Assembly (NCBI GenBank): GCA_007694905.1
Contig: REEU01000152.1
Location: forward strand, 1-64,000
From: Gammaproteobacteria bacterium
GTDB taxonomy: Bacteria; Pseudomonadota; Gammaproteobacteria; Pseudomonadales; Azotimanducaceae
DNA length: 64,000 nucleotides
Direction of reading: 5' to 3'
In this document: one piece after another, positions 26,426 through 35,605 of the stretch
How the letters are laid out: each line of letters begins with the position of its first letter
How positions within the stretch are numbered: position 1 is the first letter of the stretch
Made by a program: the position numbers and the translations under genes
The notes under the pieces: generated by a model
Told to the model about the DNA's origin: nothing
Databases searched by the model: none
The model's input: the letters and a program-made list of their open reading frames with translations, nothing else

Positions 26426-26803
26426 ATGATCGGCTACATCACGCTCGGCACGGACAATCTAGGTACCGCCGGCGCTTTCTACGATGCCCTGCTCGGTGAG
26501 CTCGGCGCCAAACGCTTCATGTCCGACGAACGCATGATCGTCTGGGGGGCGGACCCGCGCGCCGCCATGCTGGCAGTGTGCACACCCTACGACGAAGAGC
26601 CGGCCAGCGTCGGTAACGGCACCATGGTGGCCTTGAACGCTGGCAGCGAGGACAAGGTCCGGGCACTGCACAAGAAGGCGCTGGAACTCGGCGCCAGCAA
26701 CGAGGGCGACCCGGGTCCGAGGGGCGAAAATTTCTTCGGTGCCTACTTCAGGGACCTCGACGGCAACAAGCTGTGTGTATTCAAGATGGGAGCAGACGCA
26801 TGA
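26426..26803 (+). CDS. VOC superfamily (glyoxalase/dioxygenase-like) protein
   Basis: A 125-residue vicinal-oxygen-chelate protein: MIGYITLGTDNLGTAGAFYD opens the first beta-alpha-beta unit, and GAYFRDLDGNKLCVFK closes the second. Members catalyse isomerisation, ring cleavage or thiol conjugation using a metal, or only bind ligands. The usual first histidine is replaced (ITLGT rather than I-x-H), so metal binding is doubtful. GGGGGAG lies 7 nt upstream of ATG 26426, only 17 nt after the repeat element. Its TGA overlaps the SDR start as ATGA. Confidence 0.82.
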   Translation: MIGYITLGTDNLGTAGAFYDALLGELGAKRFMSDERMIVWGADPRAAMLAVCTPYDEEPASVGNGTMVALNAGSEDKVRALHKKALELGASNEGDPGPRGENFFGAYFRDLDGNKLCVFKMGADA

Positions 26804-27789
26804 AGGATTTCAACGGCCGCCTCGCTGTCATTACCGGCGGTGGCGCCGGCATGGGACGCGAAATCGCCATTCAGCTGGCGCGGCAAGGCTGTCACATCGC
26901 CATGTGCGATCTCGATGAAGCGAACATGGTGGAGTCCCGCGAACTCGCGCTCGCCGACGCTGCAGGCGGAACCCGGGTCAGCACTCACCGCTGTGACGTG
27001 TCCGACCCTGAGCAGGTTCACGCTTTCCGGGACGCCGTCCTCGCGGAGCACGACACCGATCAGATCAACCTGCTGTTCAACAACGCCGGCATCGGCGGCG
27101 GCGGCAGCTTCGTGAATGATCCGGAAGACAACTGGCAGAAAACCTTCGACATCTGCTGGGGCGGCGTCTACCACTGCAGCCGCGCCTTCCTTCCGGCGCT
27201 CATGGCGGCGGATGCCGGCCACATCGTCAACACCTCGAGCATCAACGGCTTCTGGGCCTCCATCGGTCCGCAGACGCCTCATACCGCCTACAGCGCCGCC
27301 AAATTCGCAGTGAAGGGATTCTCGGAGGCGCTGATCACCGATCTCAGGCTCAACGCACCGCACGTGAACGTGTCCGTGGTCATGCCCGGTCACATCGGCA
27401 CGTCCATCGTCGAGAACTCGGGCAAGGTCCTCGGACGGTCACCCGACAGCATGAGTTCGGAGGAGATCAGCGACCTGCGTGATCAGCTCGCCAGCAGCGG
27501 CCTGCCGGTGGGCAACCTGCCCGACGACAGCATCCGCGACCTGATCCGGCAGCGGGCCCGCGATTTTCGCGACAATGCGCCAACGACGGCCGCAGAAGCT
27601 GCCAACGTAATCATCGAGGGGGTTCGCGCCGGACGCTGGCGCATCCTCATCGGCGACGACGCCCATATCATCGATCAGCTGGTCCGGGACGACCCCGAAG
27701 CGGCCTATGAGCCCAACTTCGTTGCCCGCATCGCCGAACACGGCCACCTGCAGCAGCTGATCGCGGCCACCGAGCCTCAGGCCGGCTGA
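26800..27789 (+). CDS. Short-chain dehydrogenase/reductase
   Basis: A 329-residue classical SDR. Cofactor motif AVITGGGAGMGREIAIQLAR, then NNAGIGGGG, the catalytic serine in VNTSSINGF, and YSAAK (about residue 170). It is some 60 residues longer than the family core, with a C-terminal extension (RARDFRDNAPTTAAEAANVI, then GRWRILIGDDAHIIDQLVR) seen in SDRs that act on bulky hydrophobic substrates. ATG 26800 overlaps the VOC stop by 4 nt. The 3' end overlaps the convergent GGDEF gene by 13 nt. The substrate is unknown. Confidence 0.85.
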   Translation: MKDFNGRLAVITGGGAGMGREIAIQLARQGCHIAMCDLDEANMVESRELALADAAGGTRVSTHRCDVSDPEQVHAFRDAVLAEHDTDQINLLFNNAGIGGGGSFVNDPEDNWQKTFDICWGGVYHCSRAFLPALMAADAGHIVNTSSINGFWASIGPQTPHTAYSAAKFAVKGFSEALITDLRLNAPHVNVSVVMPGHIGTSIVENSGKVLGRSPDSMSSEEISDLRDQLASSGLPVGNLPDDSIRDLIRQRARDFRDNAPTTAAEAANVIIEGVRAGRWRILIGDDAHIIDQLVRDDPEAAYEPNFVARIAEHGHLQQLIAATEPQAG

Positions 27790-28958
27790 GCGACTGTGCG
27801 CTTCGCCGGTTTCCGGCCGGCCACAACCAACCGGTTGCGGCCGGCCTGCTTGGCCTTGTACAGCGCTTCATCCGCACTCTTCAGGACCGCTTCCGGACCG
27901 CGGTGATCGGCCGTGCGCGCCGCGACACCGATGCTGAGCGTGATGCCGACGCTGTTCCGGCCTCGCGCCCTGCCCTTGGCGGGCTTGCGTCCCGCCTTGC
28001 CGGCACCCCGGTCAGGTGCGCGCAGCACCAGCTTCCGCGCCGCCATCGCGGCCCGGAATCCTTCACAGCGCTCCTCGGCCCGATCCACGGCGCGGCCGGA
28101 AAACACCACCGTGAACTCCTCTCCACCGTAGCGATAGGCATGGCGTCCGAAATGCCGGCGCAACATGCTCGCGACCAGTTTCAGCACCTGATCACCCACT
28201 TCATGGCCATGGGTATCGTTGAATGCCTTGAAGTGATCCACATCTACCATGGCCACGGCGTAACGACGGCCGAGCCGGGCCAGCTTCTCGTCCAGCAGAC
28301 GCCGCCCGGGCAGGCCGGTGAGGGCGTCGAGGAACGCCATGCGATAGGACGCATATGCCGCACTCGCGAGCAGACCGACGCCCACAGCCGCCAGCAGGGG
28401 CCAGGGTGTTCCACCGGACAGTACCCATGACGCGAGAACGCCGACGCTGAGCAGTGCCAGGGCCAAGCCCACATCGACGGGATCGCGCCAGAGCAGCAGC
28501 CGACCCGCTGCCAGCAGCACACCGCACGCCGCCACCCATGCGCCTGCGCCCGGTGCGGGCATACCAGACCACTCCCGCACGTCCGCCGGCAGCAGGGTGG
28601 CGGGCAGCCGATCGAGTGCCCAGAGGCGATCCCACCACTCCGGCGGCAGCGACATTCCGATGGCGGTCTGCAGCCCAAGCATGACCACGATGAGCAACCC
28701 GCGCATGGACACCAGCGGCGTCTCGGCCAACAGCAGGATCAGCAGCAGCGTCCATGGCGTCAGCACCAGGGCGACCTCGATGAGCTGCCCGCTCGCCGGT
28801 GGGACGCCAAGCAGCGCGAGACCACCGAGACAGCCCTGCAGCCACAACAGCACCAGTGCCGCCAGCGCCGCGCGACCGCGGTGAAAGGCAGCCGCCAGCA
28901 GCAGGCCCAGGGTCAGGCTCGTCGCCGCAATCAGCGGCATCAGACCTGCTTCCGGCAT
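27777..28958 (-). CDS. Membrane-bound GGDEF diguanylate cyclase with a basic insert
   Basis: A 393-residue protein with about six N-terminal hydrophobic helices (residues 5-205) and a GGDEF domain. The latter has MAFLDALTGLPGRRLLDEKL, the metal site VDVDHFKAFND and the active loop YRYGGEEFTVVF, which is the functional GGEEF form. No RxxD inhibitory site was seen directly before it. Unusually, about 25 basic residues (GAGKAGRKPAKGRARGRN) interrupt the domain before the strand ITLSIGVA, and the C-terminus repeats GRKPAK. ATG 28958 has GGGAG 5 nt upstream. It would make cyclic di-GMP at the inner membrane. Confidence 0.88.
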   Translation of the reverse strand: MPEAGLMPLIAATSLTLGLLLAAAFHRGRAALAALVLLWLQGCLGGLALLGVPPASGQLIEVALVLTPWTLLLILLLAETPLVSMRGLLIVVMLGLQTAIGMSLPPEWWDRLWALDRLPATLLPADVREWSGMPAPGAGAWVAACGVLLAAGRLLLWRDPVDVGLALALLSVGVLASWVLSGGTPWPLLAAVGVGLLASAAYASYRMAFLDALTGLPGRRLLDEKLARLGRRYAVAMVDVDHFKAFNDTHGHEVGDQVLKLVASMLRRHFGRHAYRYGGEEFTVVFSGRAVDRAEERCEGFRAAMAARKLVLRAPDRGAGKAGRKPAKGRARGRNSVGITLSIGVAARTADHRGPEAVLKSADEALYKAKQAGRNRLVVAGRKPAKRTVAQPA

Positions 28959-29044
28959 GAGAACTCCCGTGACCTGGCGCCCCTGATGAATCGGAACGCG
29001 ATACAGGATAGGGTAGTCGCAGATTCGAAAAGGTGGATGCAAAC

Positions 29045-29224
29045 ATGGGAATCGAAGTCGGCGGCCTGCTCGGACTCATCTGGCTGATCATCGTCGTCTA
29101 TGCCATCGTCAAGACGGCCGGCAGCAGCGCGGGGGTTGGCTCGAAAGTGCTATGGATCGTGCTGATCCTCCTCCTGCCGGTGATAGGGGTGATCCTCTGG
29201 TTCCTGCTGGGACCCAAGCGCTGA
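29045..29224 (+). CDS. Small PLDc_N-type membrane protein
   Basis: A 59-residue protein with two membrane helices (GLIWLIIVVYAIVK and VLWIVLILLLPVIGVILWFL) ending in GPKR. This matches the small cardiolipin-synthase-N-terminal-like (PLDc_N) proteins found alone in many bacteria. No function is known for the stand-alone form. ATG 29045 lies about 7-8 nt after AAGGTGG; an ATG at 29033 sits inside that site. Confidence 0.75.
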   Translation: MGIEVGGLLGLIWLIIVVYAIVKTAGSSAGVGSKVLWIVLILLLPVIGVILWFLLGPKR

Positions 29225-29251
29225 CAAGGCCAAGGAGGCGATACAACTCTC

Positions 29252-29773
29252 ATGAGTGAAGCTCTTTCGCACACCGGGTCGCAGCCCCGCGAACCGTTCA
29301 GAATTCTCTCAGCCCACGGCCGGGAAGCGGTCCACATCGGCATCGACGAGGCACCCTGGGTCCCCGGCGACGGCGTCGCTTTGCAGCTCCTGCAGGTGGA
29401 TCTGAACCAGGGCCTGTGGGTGCTGCGGACCCGCTTCGCCCCCGGCCATCAAGTGGAGACGCACTACCACACCGGCCCGGTGTTCGCGGTGACCCACTCC
29501 GGATGCTGGTATTACCGGGAGTATCCGGATCAGGTGAATAAAGCGGGTTCCTACCTGTTCGAGCCCGCCCACTCGGTGCATACCCTCATCGTTCCGGAGG
29601 ACAACACCGAGGACACCGAGGTGTGGTTCGCGATCTACGGCGCAAACGTGAATCTGGACGAGTCCGGTGCCATCACCAGCATTCTTGATGCCCAGGGCAT
29701 CCTGACGAGCTATCGGGAAGGCTGCGCGAAGCTTGGCGTCAGCTGCGACCACGTCATCGTCACGGGCGCATGA
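29252..29773 (+). CDS. Cupin-domain protein, dihydroxyacetophenone dioxygenase / Dke1-like
   Basis: A 173-residue cupin with the first metal motif GHQVETHYHTGPVFAVTHSG (H-x-H and E near residues 70-75) and a second histidine in FEPAHSVHTLIVPEDN. This pattern matches the cupin group annotated as 2,4'-dihydroxyacetophenone dioxygenase family, related to acetylacetone-cleaving enzymes that use Fe(II) to split C-C bonds. The substrate here is unknown. It follows the PLDc_N gene by 27 nt, and its stop abuts the convergent BrkB gene. Confidence 0.75.
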   Translation: MSEALSHTGSQPREPFRILSAHGREAVHIGIDEAPWVPGDGVALQLLQVDLNQGLWVLRTRFAPGHQVETHYHTGPVFAVTHSGCWYYREYPDQVNKAGSYLFEPAHSVHTLIVPEDNTEDTEVWFAIYGANVNLDESGAITSILDAQGILTSYREGCAKLGVSCDHVIVTGA

Positions 29774-31165
29774 TCAGGCCCGACGCTCAGCCAGAACTTG
29801 CGAGGCGTCCTCTTCGTCCGTGACGAAGGCCTTGAGCGACAAACCCTGGAAGGCATCCTTCGACAGGCGCTGAAGCTCATCGAGTACAGCAGCGACCTGT
29901 GGATTGTTGGTGTTCGGAGCCAGACGCGCGCCGGGATCCTCCCGGGCCCCTCCCCGCACCGCCTCCAGCGCCTCGTGCACCGACGCGCGCTCCCAGGGGC
30001 AGGCTGGAATGTAGGCCGGCCGTTCATCTGCCGTGGGGGTCACCAGCCCCGCCCGCTGCAAGGCCGCCAGCAGCCCTCCCACCACGTCACTGGGAACGCG
30101 TAGTTGCCGCGCCAGCGCTTCGACACCGAGCGGAGTTTCCTTTTCATAAAAGCGCTGACCGATCAGGCGCACGATGTGCAGCGCCAGGAGCTCCTTCTCA
30201 ATGAAGCTCAGATGCACCGAAAGCCGCCGTCCCGGCATGTAGTCCGGATACTGGTGGTAGAAGGCGATGGTGCCGCCGATGAGCAGGATCAGCCAGCCGA
30301 GATACAGCCAGATCATGAACAGAATGGGCGTCGCGAAGCCCGAGTAGATGGCGGTGTAGCGGGTGGCCCCGGCGACGAAAGCCGCGAACAGCAGCCCCAT
30401 CCCGTGCCAGAGCAGGCCGGACACCGCGCCGCCAACGAAGGCGGATGCGAACCGGACGCGGGTGTTCGGCACGAACATATTGATGAAGGTGAAGGCGAGC
30501 ACGATCATGATCACCGGCGTCAGACGGCTGACCAGCTCCACCACGCGCCCCACCGGTTCGATGCCGATGACGTACTCGACCATAGTCGTACTCATCAACG
30601 TGGCAGTGAGGCCGATGGATATGAAGATCAGCACCGGCCCAAGCAACAGCACCGCGAAGTAATCGCGGAAACGCTCCGCGATGCGCCGCTCCTGACTCAC
30701 TTCCCAGGTTTCGTTGAACGCCAGCTCGATTTTCCGCATCAGCGATACGGCGGTGTAGAACAGGAACATCAGACCGACTACACCGAGTACGCCCACCTGG
30801 ATGTTGTCGACGAAGTCGACGATCTGGGTCGCGATTTCCTCGCTGCGTTCACCCAGGGGCTCCAGGATGTTCAGCAAGAATGGTTCGATCTGGTTGTGAA
30901 CACCAAAGCCTTTGAGAATCGAAAAGCTGATGGCCAAAAGCGGCACCAGCGCCAGCAGCGTGGTGTAGACGAGGCTCATGGCGCGCAGGGCGAGCTGGCC
31001 CTCCCACATGTCGCGGCCGGCGGCAACGGCAGTTCCAGCGATGCGCATGCCCACCCGCTGCGCCAGCGGCTGCTCCCTCACATCGCGCCACAGCCAGGAC
31101 TCAGCGCGCTGCAGCAGGGGCTGCAGGCGCGGGGGCGTGAGCCTGGGCTGGTCGTTGTTCGGCAC
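29774..31165 (-). CDS. YihY/BrkB family inner-membrane protein
   Basis: A 463-residue protein with about six membrane helices across residues 35-290 (for example VYTTLLALVPLLAISFSILK, YSGFATPILFMIWLYLGWLI). This is the YihY/BrkB (formerly mis-named RNase BN) family. The extra C-terminal 160 residues (RQLRVPSDVVGGLLAALQRAG and onward) look like a winged-helix-type cytoplasmic domain, common in longer members. The start is a GTG at 31165. No transport or regulatory role is proven for the family. Confidence 0.88.
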   Translation of the reverse strand: MPNNDQPRLTPPRLQPLLQRAESWLWRDVREQPLAQRVGMRIAGTAVAAGRDMWEGQLALRAMSLVYTTLLALVPLLAISFSILKGFGVHNQIEPFLLNILEPLGERSEEIATQIVDFVDNIQVGVLGVVGLMFLFYTAVSLMRKIELAFNETWEVSQERRIAERFRDYFAVLLLGPVLIFISIGLTATLMSTTMVEYVIGIEPVGRVVELVSRLTPVIMIVLAFTFINMFVPNTRVRFASAFVGGAVSGLLWHGMGLLFAAFVAGATRYTAIYSGFATPILFMIWLYLGWLILLIGGTIAFYHQYPDYMPGRRLSVHLSFIEKELLALHIVRLIGQRFYEKETPLGVEALARQLRVPSDVVGGLLAALQRAGLVTPTADERPAYIPACPWERASVHEALEAVRGGAREDPGARLAPNTNNPQVAAVLDELQRLSKDAFQGLSLKAFVTDEEDASQVLAERRA

Positions 31166-31232
31166 TGACGCGTCCCCGGAGAGTGGATTCAGCGTTCATC
31201 TTCCCCGGGCAGGACGTCTCCCGCAACGACCA

Positions 31233-31892
31233 TCACTGGGGCTGCTTCACCACGCGCAGGTAGGGCTTGAGCGTCTGATAGCCATCCGGGTACTTCCGGC
31301 GGGCATCCTCGTCGCTAACGGATGGCGGGATGATCACGTCTTCCCCGTACCGCCAGTTCACCGGCGTCGCCACCATGTGCTCGGTCGTCAGCTGGATCGA
31401 GTCGAGCAGCCTCAGCACCTCGTCGAAATTGCGCCCGGAGGTCATGGGATAGGTGAACGTCGCCTTGATGCGCTTGTCAGGGCCGATAATGAACACGGAG
31501 CGGACGGTGGCATTGTCCTGGGGCGTCCGACCTTCGGCGCCGCCGCTGGTTTCCTCCGGGAGCATGTCGTAGAGCTTGGCAACCGCCAGATCCGTGTCAC
31601 CGATCATCGGGTAGTTCGGCGCCGTACCCTGGGTCTCCTCGATGTCCCGGGCCCAGGCCGTGTGGTTCTCCACGGGATCCACCGACAGGCCGATGATCTT
31701 CGTGTTGCGGCTGTCGAACTCCGGCTTCAGACGCGCCATGTAGCCGAGTTCGGTGGTGCACACTGGCGTGAAATCCTTGGGGTGGGAGAACAGGATGCAG
31801 TAGCTGTCGCCGATCCAATCATGGAAGTTGATCTGACCCTCCGTGGTCTCGGCAGTGAAATCCGGGGCGATTGAACCGATTCTCAAACTCAT
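31233..31892 (-). CDS. 1-Cys peroxiredoxin (Prx6 type)
   Basis: A 219-residue thiol peroxidase. The peroxidatic cysteine is in SHPKDFTPVCTTELG (about residue 47, P-x-x-x-T/V-C form), the conserved arginine in NATVRSVFIIGPDKRIK (about 130). The long C-terminal extension with NWRYGEDVIIPPSVSDEDA is typical of Prx6-type enzymes, which lack a resolving cysteine. It reduces hydroperoxides in the cytoplasm. The promoter must lie in the 166-nt gap to the divergent M50 protease gene. Confidence 0.93.
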   Translation of the reverse strand: MSLRIGSIAPDFTAETTEGQINFHDWIGDSYCILFSHPKDFTPVCTTELGYMARLKPEFDSRNTKIIGLSVDPVENHTAWARDIEETQGTAPNYPMIGDTDLAVAKLYDMLPEETSGGAEGRTPQDNATVRSVFIIGPDKRIKATFTYPMTSGRNFDEVLRLLDSIQLTTEHMVATPVNWRYGEDVIIPPSVSDEDARRKYPDGYQTLKPYLRVVKQPQ

Positions 31893-32058
31893 GATGGTCC
31901 TCCTGATGACGACCGGAATGAACAGACACCCGCAACCATAGGGACCTCGGTGGCGCCCGCCAAGTATCGATCTCGCATAGCCTTATGAGTGGAGCGACAG
32001 CTTGCCTGTCCGCGACGACGGCCTATGCTGTGCGCTGGAACCGCCATGGGAGTCCAAC

Positions 32059-33186
32059 ATGTTTGGCCAACGCGTCCCCTTGTTCACCGCGTTCGGGCTG
32101 GAGGTCCGGGCCAACACGAGCTGGGTGATCCTCGCCGTCCTGGTATTCTGGTCGCTGGCCACCGGCTTCTTCCCGGCCCAGCTGCCGGGACTGGCCGAGC
32201 CCGTCTACTGGGCGCTGGGCCTCATCGGCATGTTCGGCGTGTTCTTTTCGCTGCTGTTTCACGAATTTGCCCATTCACTGGTCGCCCGCGCCCGCGGCAT
32301 GGAGATCACCGGCATCACGCTGTTTCTGTTCGGTGGCGCTGCGGAGATGGCCGAGGAGCCTCCGACGCCTCGCATCGAACTGGAAGTCGCCGCGGCCGGT
32401 CCCATTGCAAGCTTGGTGCTGTTCCTTGGCTTCGGGCTCCTGGCCGGACTGCTGGCCCAGACACCGCTGCCAGAGTACGTCCCGGCCCTCCTCGGCTACC
32501 TGGCCCTGATCAACCTGCTGCTGGCCGCATTCAATCTGTTCCCGGGCTTCCCCCTCGACGGCGGCCGCGTCCTTCGAGCCTGGCTCTGGCACCGGCGTGG
32601 CGATCTGCTCTCCGCGACCCGCACCGCTTCCCGCATGGGCCAGGGCTTCGGCCTCGCATTGGTGGTGCTCGGCTTCTGGGCGTTGCTGGGCGTCGGTGCC
32701 CTGGGTGGGCTCTGGTGGATCCTCATCGGCATCTTCGTCATGGGTGTGGCCCGCGCCGCCTATGAGCAGACCGCCATGCGGGTCACGTTCGAGGGCAGTC
32801 CCATCCGCCGCTTCATGGCCGAGCACCCGGTCAGCGTCGCCCCTGGACTGGACCTCGCGAGCTTCATCGAGGATCACGCCTATCGCGATCACTACAGTGC
32901 CTACCCGGTGATGCAGGACGGCCGCCTCGTCGGTCGGGTCAGAACCCGTGACGTCAAGCAGGTCCCCCGCGAGGACTGGCCTCACAATACCGTGGAGCGG
33001 ATCATGCAGCCCTGCGAGCCCCATCATCTCGCGAGCCCGGACGAGGACGCTCAGCAGGTGCTGCAGAAGATGCAGCGGGGCAGCAGCGGTCAGATTATCG
33101 TCGCCGACGGCGATCAACTCGTGGGCATCGTCACGCTGGCGGACCTGCTGAATCATCTGGCCCTGCGACGCGAGCTGGAAACGTGA
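32059..33186 (+). CDS. Site-2-type M50 metalloprotease with CBS domains
   Basis: A 375-residue membrane protease. The zinc motif HEFAH is in a helix near residue 67 and the second motif FPLDGGRVLRA is near residue 170; about six helices fill residues 15-235. Two CBS repeats occupy about 250-370 (RRFMAEHPVSVAPGLDL..., later VERIMQPCEPHHLASPDEDA). This is the group 3 S2P layout (SpoIVFB-like with CBS), where the CBS pair senses adenine nucleotides. ATG 32059 has GGGAG 6 nt upstream. Substrate is unknown. Confidence 0.9.
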   Translation: MFGQRVPLFTAFGLEVRANTSWVILAVLVFWSLATGFFPAQLPGLAEPVYWALGLIGMFGVFFSLLFHEFAHSLVARARGMEITGITLFLFGGAAEMAEEPPTPRIELEVAAAGPIASLVLFLGFGLLAGLLAQTPLPEYVPALLGYLALINLLLAAFNLFPGFPLDGGRVLRAWLWHRRGDLLSATRTASRMGQGFGLALVVLGFWALLGVGALGGLWWILIGIFVMGVARAAYEQTAMRVTFEGSPIRRFMAEHPVSVAPGLDLASFIEDHAYRDHYSAYPVMQDGRLVGRVRTRDVKQVPREDWPHNTVERIMQPCEPHHLASPDEDAQQVLQKMQRGSSGQIIVADGDQLVGIVTLADLLNHLALRRELET

Positions 33187-33399
33187 GCCAACCATCCATC
33201 CCTGCGCAACGCGCCTTGCCATCAAAGCATTGACGGGCTGCAGAACCGTGACACACCCATCTCAGCGGCCCTGACCGCTTAAAGCATCTGGCTATGGAAT
33301 GCGATCCAAGTAGACTGAGGCTAAAGGGAAGCGTCCAGCGAAGCAGCGGCCTACCGGCGCTGGGCGCAGGTTCCTGGCCAGCTGATTCAGGACGTTGCA
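33187..33399. other. Leader region of mgtE
   Basis: The 213 nt between the protease and mgtE hold no gene. I looked for a magnesium-sensing riboswitch layout and did not recognise one. A ribosome site (AGGA) lies 7 nt before the mgtE ATG. Confidence 0.4.
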
Positions 33400-34722
33400 A
33401 TGTCGAAGACCATCACGGAACCGCCTGAGGAGGACGTCGAGCTCGACCACTGGCTCTCGGAAACCGACGAGGTCACGATCGCCGCCGAGCTCGACCACAT
33501 CGAGTCCGAACGCCGCCAGGAAATCTTCGGCCGACTCTCGCCGGAGCGCGCGGCCGAGATCTTCGACTACCTTGAACCCGCCATTCAGGCCCAGCTGCTC
33601 ACCGCCATGGACAGCGGTGAAGCCTTCACCCTGTTCGAGGAACTCGAACCGGACGACCGCGCCCGCCTGCTCGGGGAATTCCCCAAGGAGACGGTGCAGA
33701 CGTTCCTCGCCATCCTGACGCCGGAGGATCGCACCTCCACCGCTCTGCTCCTCGACTACCCCGCCGAGTCGGCAGGGCGAATCATGAGCCCGAACTTCCT
33801 CGCCCTGCGGGGCGATATGACGGTGGCGGAAGCGCTGGCCACGGTGCGGCGGGAAGGCCACGATGTGGAGACCATCTACTTCCTGCCCATCGTCGACGAA
33901 CAGGGCCATCTGCTTGGTGCCATCGAGCTCGAAGACCTGGTGATGGCGGAGATGTCCGAACATGTTCGGGACCTGGAGTACCTGAAGTCGGACTCGTTCT
34001 CAGTACGGGACGATCAGGAGGAAGTCGCCCGCTACATCCAGTCTGCAGACAGCATTGCCGTCCCGGTACTCGAGGACGACGACACCCTGGTGGGCATCGT
34101 CACCGTCGATGACGCCATGGACATCATCCAGCGGGAGGAAACGGAGGACATCGCCCGGACGGCGGCCGTGGAGCCGCTCGGCAAGCCGTATTTCGCAGTG
34201 ACCAGCGTTCAGCTCGTGAAGAGCCGCATCGTCTGGCTGTCGATGCTGGCCATTGCAGCAACCTTGACGGTGAACGTGCTCACAGCGTTCGAGGCGACGC
34301 TGGAACAGGTTGTCACGCTCGCCCTGTTCATACCGCTACTGATCGGAATCGGCGGCAATGCCGGCGCCCAGTCTGCCACCACCATCGTGCGGGCGCTGGC
34401 GGTAGACGACGTCCGCACCAGCGATATCGTCAGGGTCGGCGTGCGTGAGGCCGGCGTCGGTCTGCTGCTCGGCACTTCGCTGGCGGTGGTCGCGTTCTTC
34501 GTCGTTTGGGCGATCTTTGGTGAGGGCATCGCCCTGGTAGTCAGTCTGACGCTGGTGGCCGTATGCACCATGGCCGCATTGGTGGGCTCGTTGATGCCGC
34601 TGTTCGCACGCATGGTGAGAGTCGATCCCGCCGTGATCAGCGCGCCCTTCGTCACCACCATCGTCGATGCCAGCGGCCTGATCGTCTATTTTCTCATCGC
34701 CACCGCAGTACTCGGGCTATGA
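33400..34722 (+). CDS. mgtE: MgtE-type magnesium transporter
   Basis: A 440-residue MgtE. The N-terminal acidic superhelical domain (about 15-125; repeats of LSPERAAEIFDYLEP, LLGEFPKETVQ type) is followed by two CBS domains (about 130-255; VDEQGHLLGAIELEDLV and VLEDDDTLVGIVTVDDAM) and five membrane helices (about 285-440). The pore-lining motif is in IPLLIGIGGNAGAQSATTIVRALA. MgtE is a magnesium channel gated by magnesium bound between the N and CBS domains. Length is normal for the family. Confidence 0.95.
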   Translation: MSKTITEPPEEDVELDHWLSETDEVTIAAELDHIESERRQEIFGRLSPERAAEIFDYLEPAIQAQLLTAMDSGEAFTLFEELEPDDRARLLGEFPKETVQTFLAILTPEDRTSTALLLDYPAESAGRIMSPNFLALRGDMTVAEALATVRREGHDVETIYFLPIVDEQGHLLGAIELEDLVMAEMSEHVRDLEYLKSDSFSVRDDQEEVARYIQSADSIAVPVLEDDDTLVGIVTVDDAMDIIQREETEDIARTAAVEPLGKPYFAVTSVQLVKSRIVWLSMLAIAATLTVNVLTAFEATLEQVVTLALFIPLLIGIGGNAGAQSATTIVRALAVDDVRTSDIVRVGVREAGVGLLLGTSLAVVAFFVVWAIFGEGIALVVSLTLVAVCTMAALVGSLMPLFARMVRVDPAVISAPFVTTIVDASGLIVYFLIATAVLGL

Positions 34723-34738
34723 GTCCGCCTCTGCGCAC

Positions 34739-35605
34739 TCAGTCGTAGAAGGCGGGGGCAAGCTCCAGACTGTCGAACAGCTCCGCATCGTGTTCGATCC
34801 AGAGTGTTGCTCCGCGCTGCTCGAGCAACACCTCGATTCGGTCCATGGATGCCAGGCTCATCTCCCGGTCATGGTTGAACTGCGGTACAGCGCGCAGGCG
34901 CCGGCTGGCGCGGAAGTGGTAAAGATCGCCACCGAGAACGATCGGGCCGGTGTGCGTGAGGTCGAGGAACAGCACCTGATGGCCCGGCGTATGGCCTGGC
35001 GCCGGAAGAATAACCACCCGCCCGTCTCCGAACACGTCGTGGCGACCATCCAGGACTCGGCGCGGCGAATCCGCCAGGGCCGCATAAAGATCCGGATCGA
35101 AAAAGTACTGCGTGGCATCGGGCCCAAAGGCGGCATGCTGCTCGGCACGCTGTATCAGCAGCGTCGAGCCGACGAATGCTGCCGCCGCCCCGATGTGGTC
35201 ATTGTGAAAATGAGAGAACGCGACCCAGTCGATGTCCTCAGGCGTCAGCGAGAGCGCGCCCAGCTGATCCACCAGAGTGCGATCGAGGCGCTGTGCCAGC
35301 CCGCCACGATCCTCGACCCAGCCATCGATGCCGGCCAGCTCGGAAGGCAGCCCGCCTTCCCAAAGCATCCTGCCAGCAGCATGTTCGATGATGTAGCACG
35401 GTACAGCCAGTTCTCGCACCTCGGTGTCGCTGTCGGCGAGCCCGAACAGGTTGACGCTGCGCAGGCGGATCCGGCCACAGTCGAATACGTACAGCCGCAA
35501 GTCATCGACGACCACGGCTTCGGCCGTTCTGCGCTCAATGGCCGCGCAGGCGGTCAGCAGCAGGGCGACGGCAGCGAACAGACCCAGCCGCAGCAGCGCC
35601 GTCAT
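34739..35605 (-). CDS. Metallo-beta-lactamase-fold lipoprotein, AHL lactonase-like
   Basis: A 288-residue protein with a signal peptide and lipobox (LLLTACAA, cysteine at residue 20). The zinc site is complete: SHFHNDHIG (H-x-H-x-D-H form, about residue 132), GHTPGHQVL, the bridging aspartate in VLGGDLYHF and a last histidine in the C-terminal WIEHDAE. The arrangement (N-terminal YVFDCGRI... and NDHIG) resembles AiiA/AttM-type N-acyl homoserine lactonases, but lactone activity is not certain. Anchored in the periplasm by lipidation. ATG overlaps the upstream gene's TGA by 4 nt. Confidence 0.85.
   Translation of the reverse strand: MTALLRLGLFAAVALLLTACAAIERRTAEAVVVDDLRLYVFDCGRIRLRSVNLFGLADSDTEVRELAVPCYIIEHAAGRMLWEGGLPSELAGIDGWVEDRGGLAQRLDRTLVDQLGALSLTPEDIDWVAFSHFHNDHIGAAAAFVGSTLLIQRAEQHAAFGPDATQYFFDPDLYAALADSPRRVLDGRHDVFGDGRVVILPAPGHTPGHQVLFLDLTHTGPIVLGGDLYHFRASRRLRAVPQFNHDREMSLASMDRIEVLLEQRGATLWIEHDAELFDSLELAPAFYD

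Noticed and set aside
33187-33399. A magnesium riboswitch upstream of mgtE
   Set aside because: I could not find the conserved stems of known magnesium riboswitches; the region shows no convincing long-range pairing by eye.
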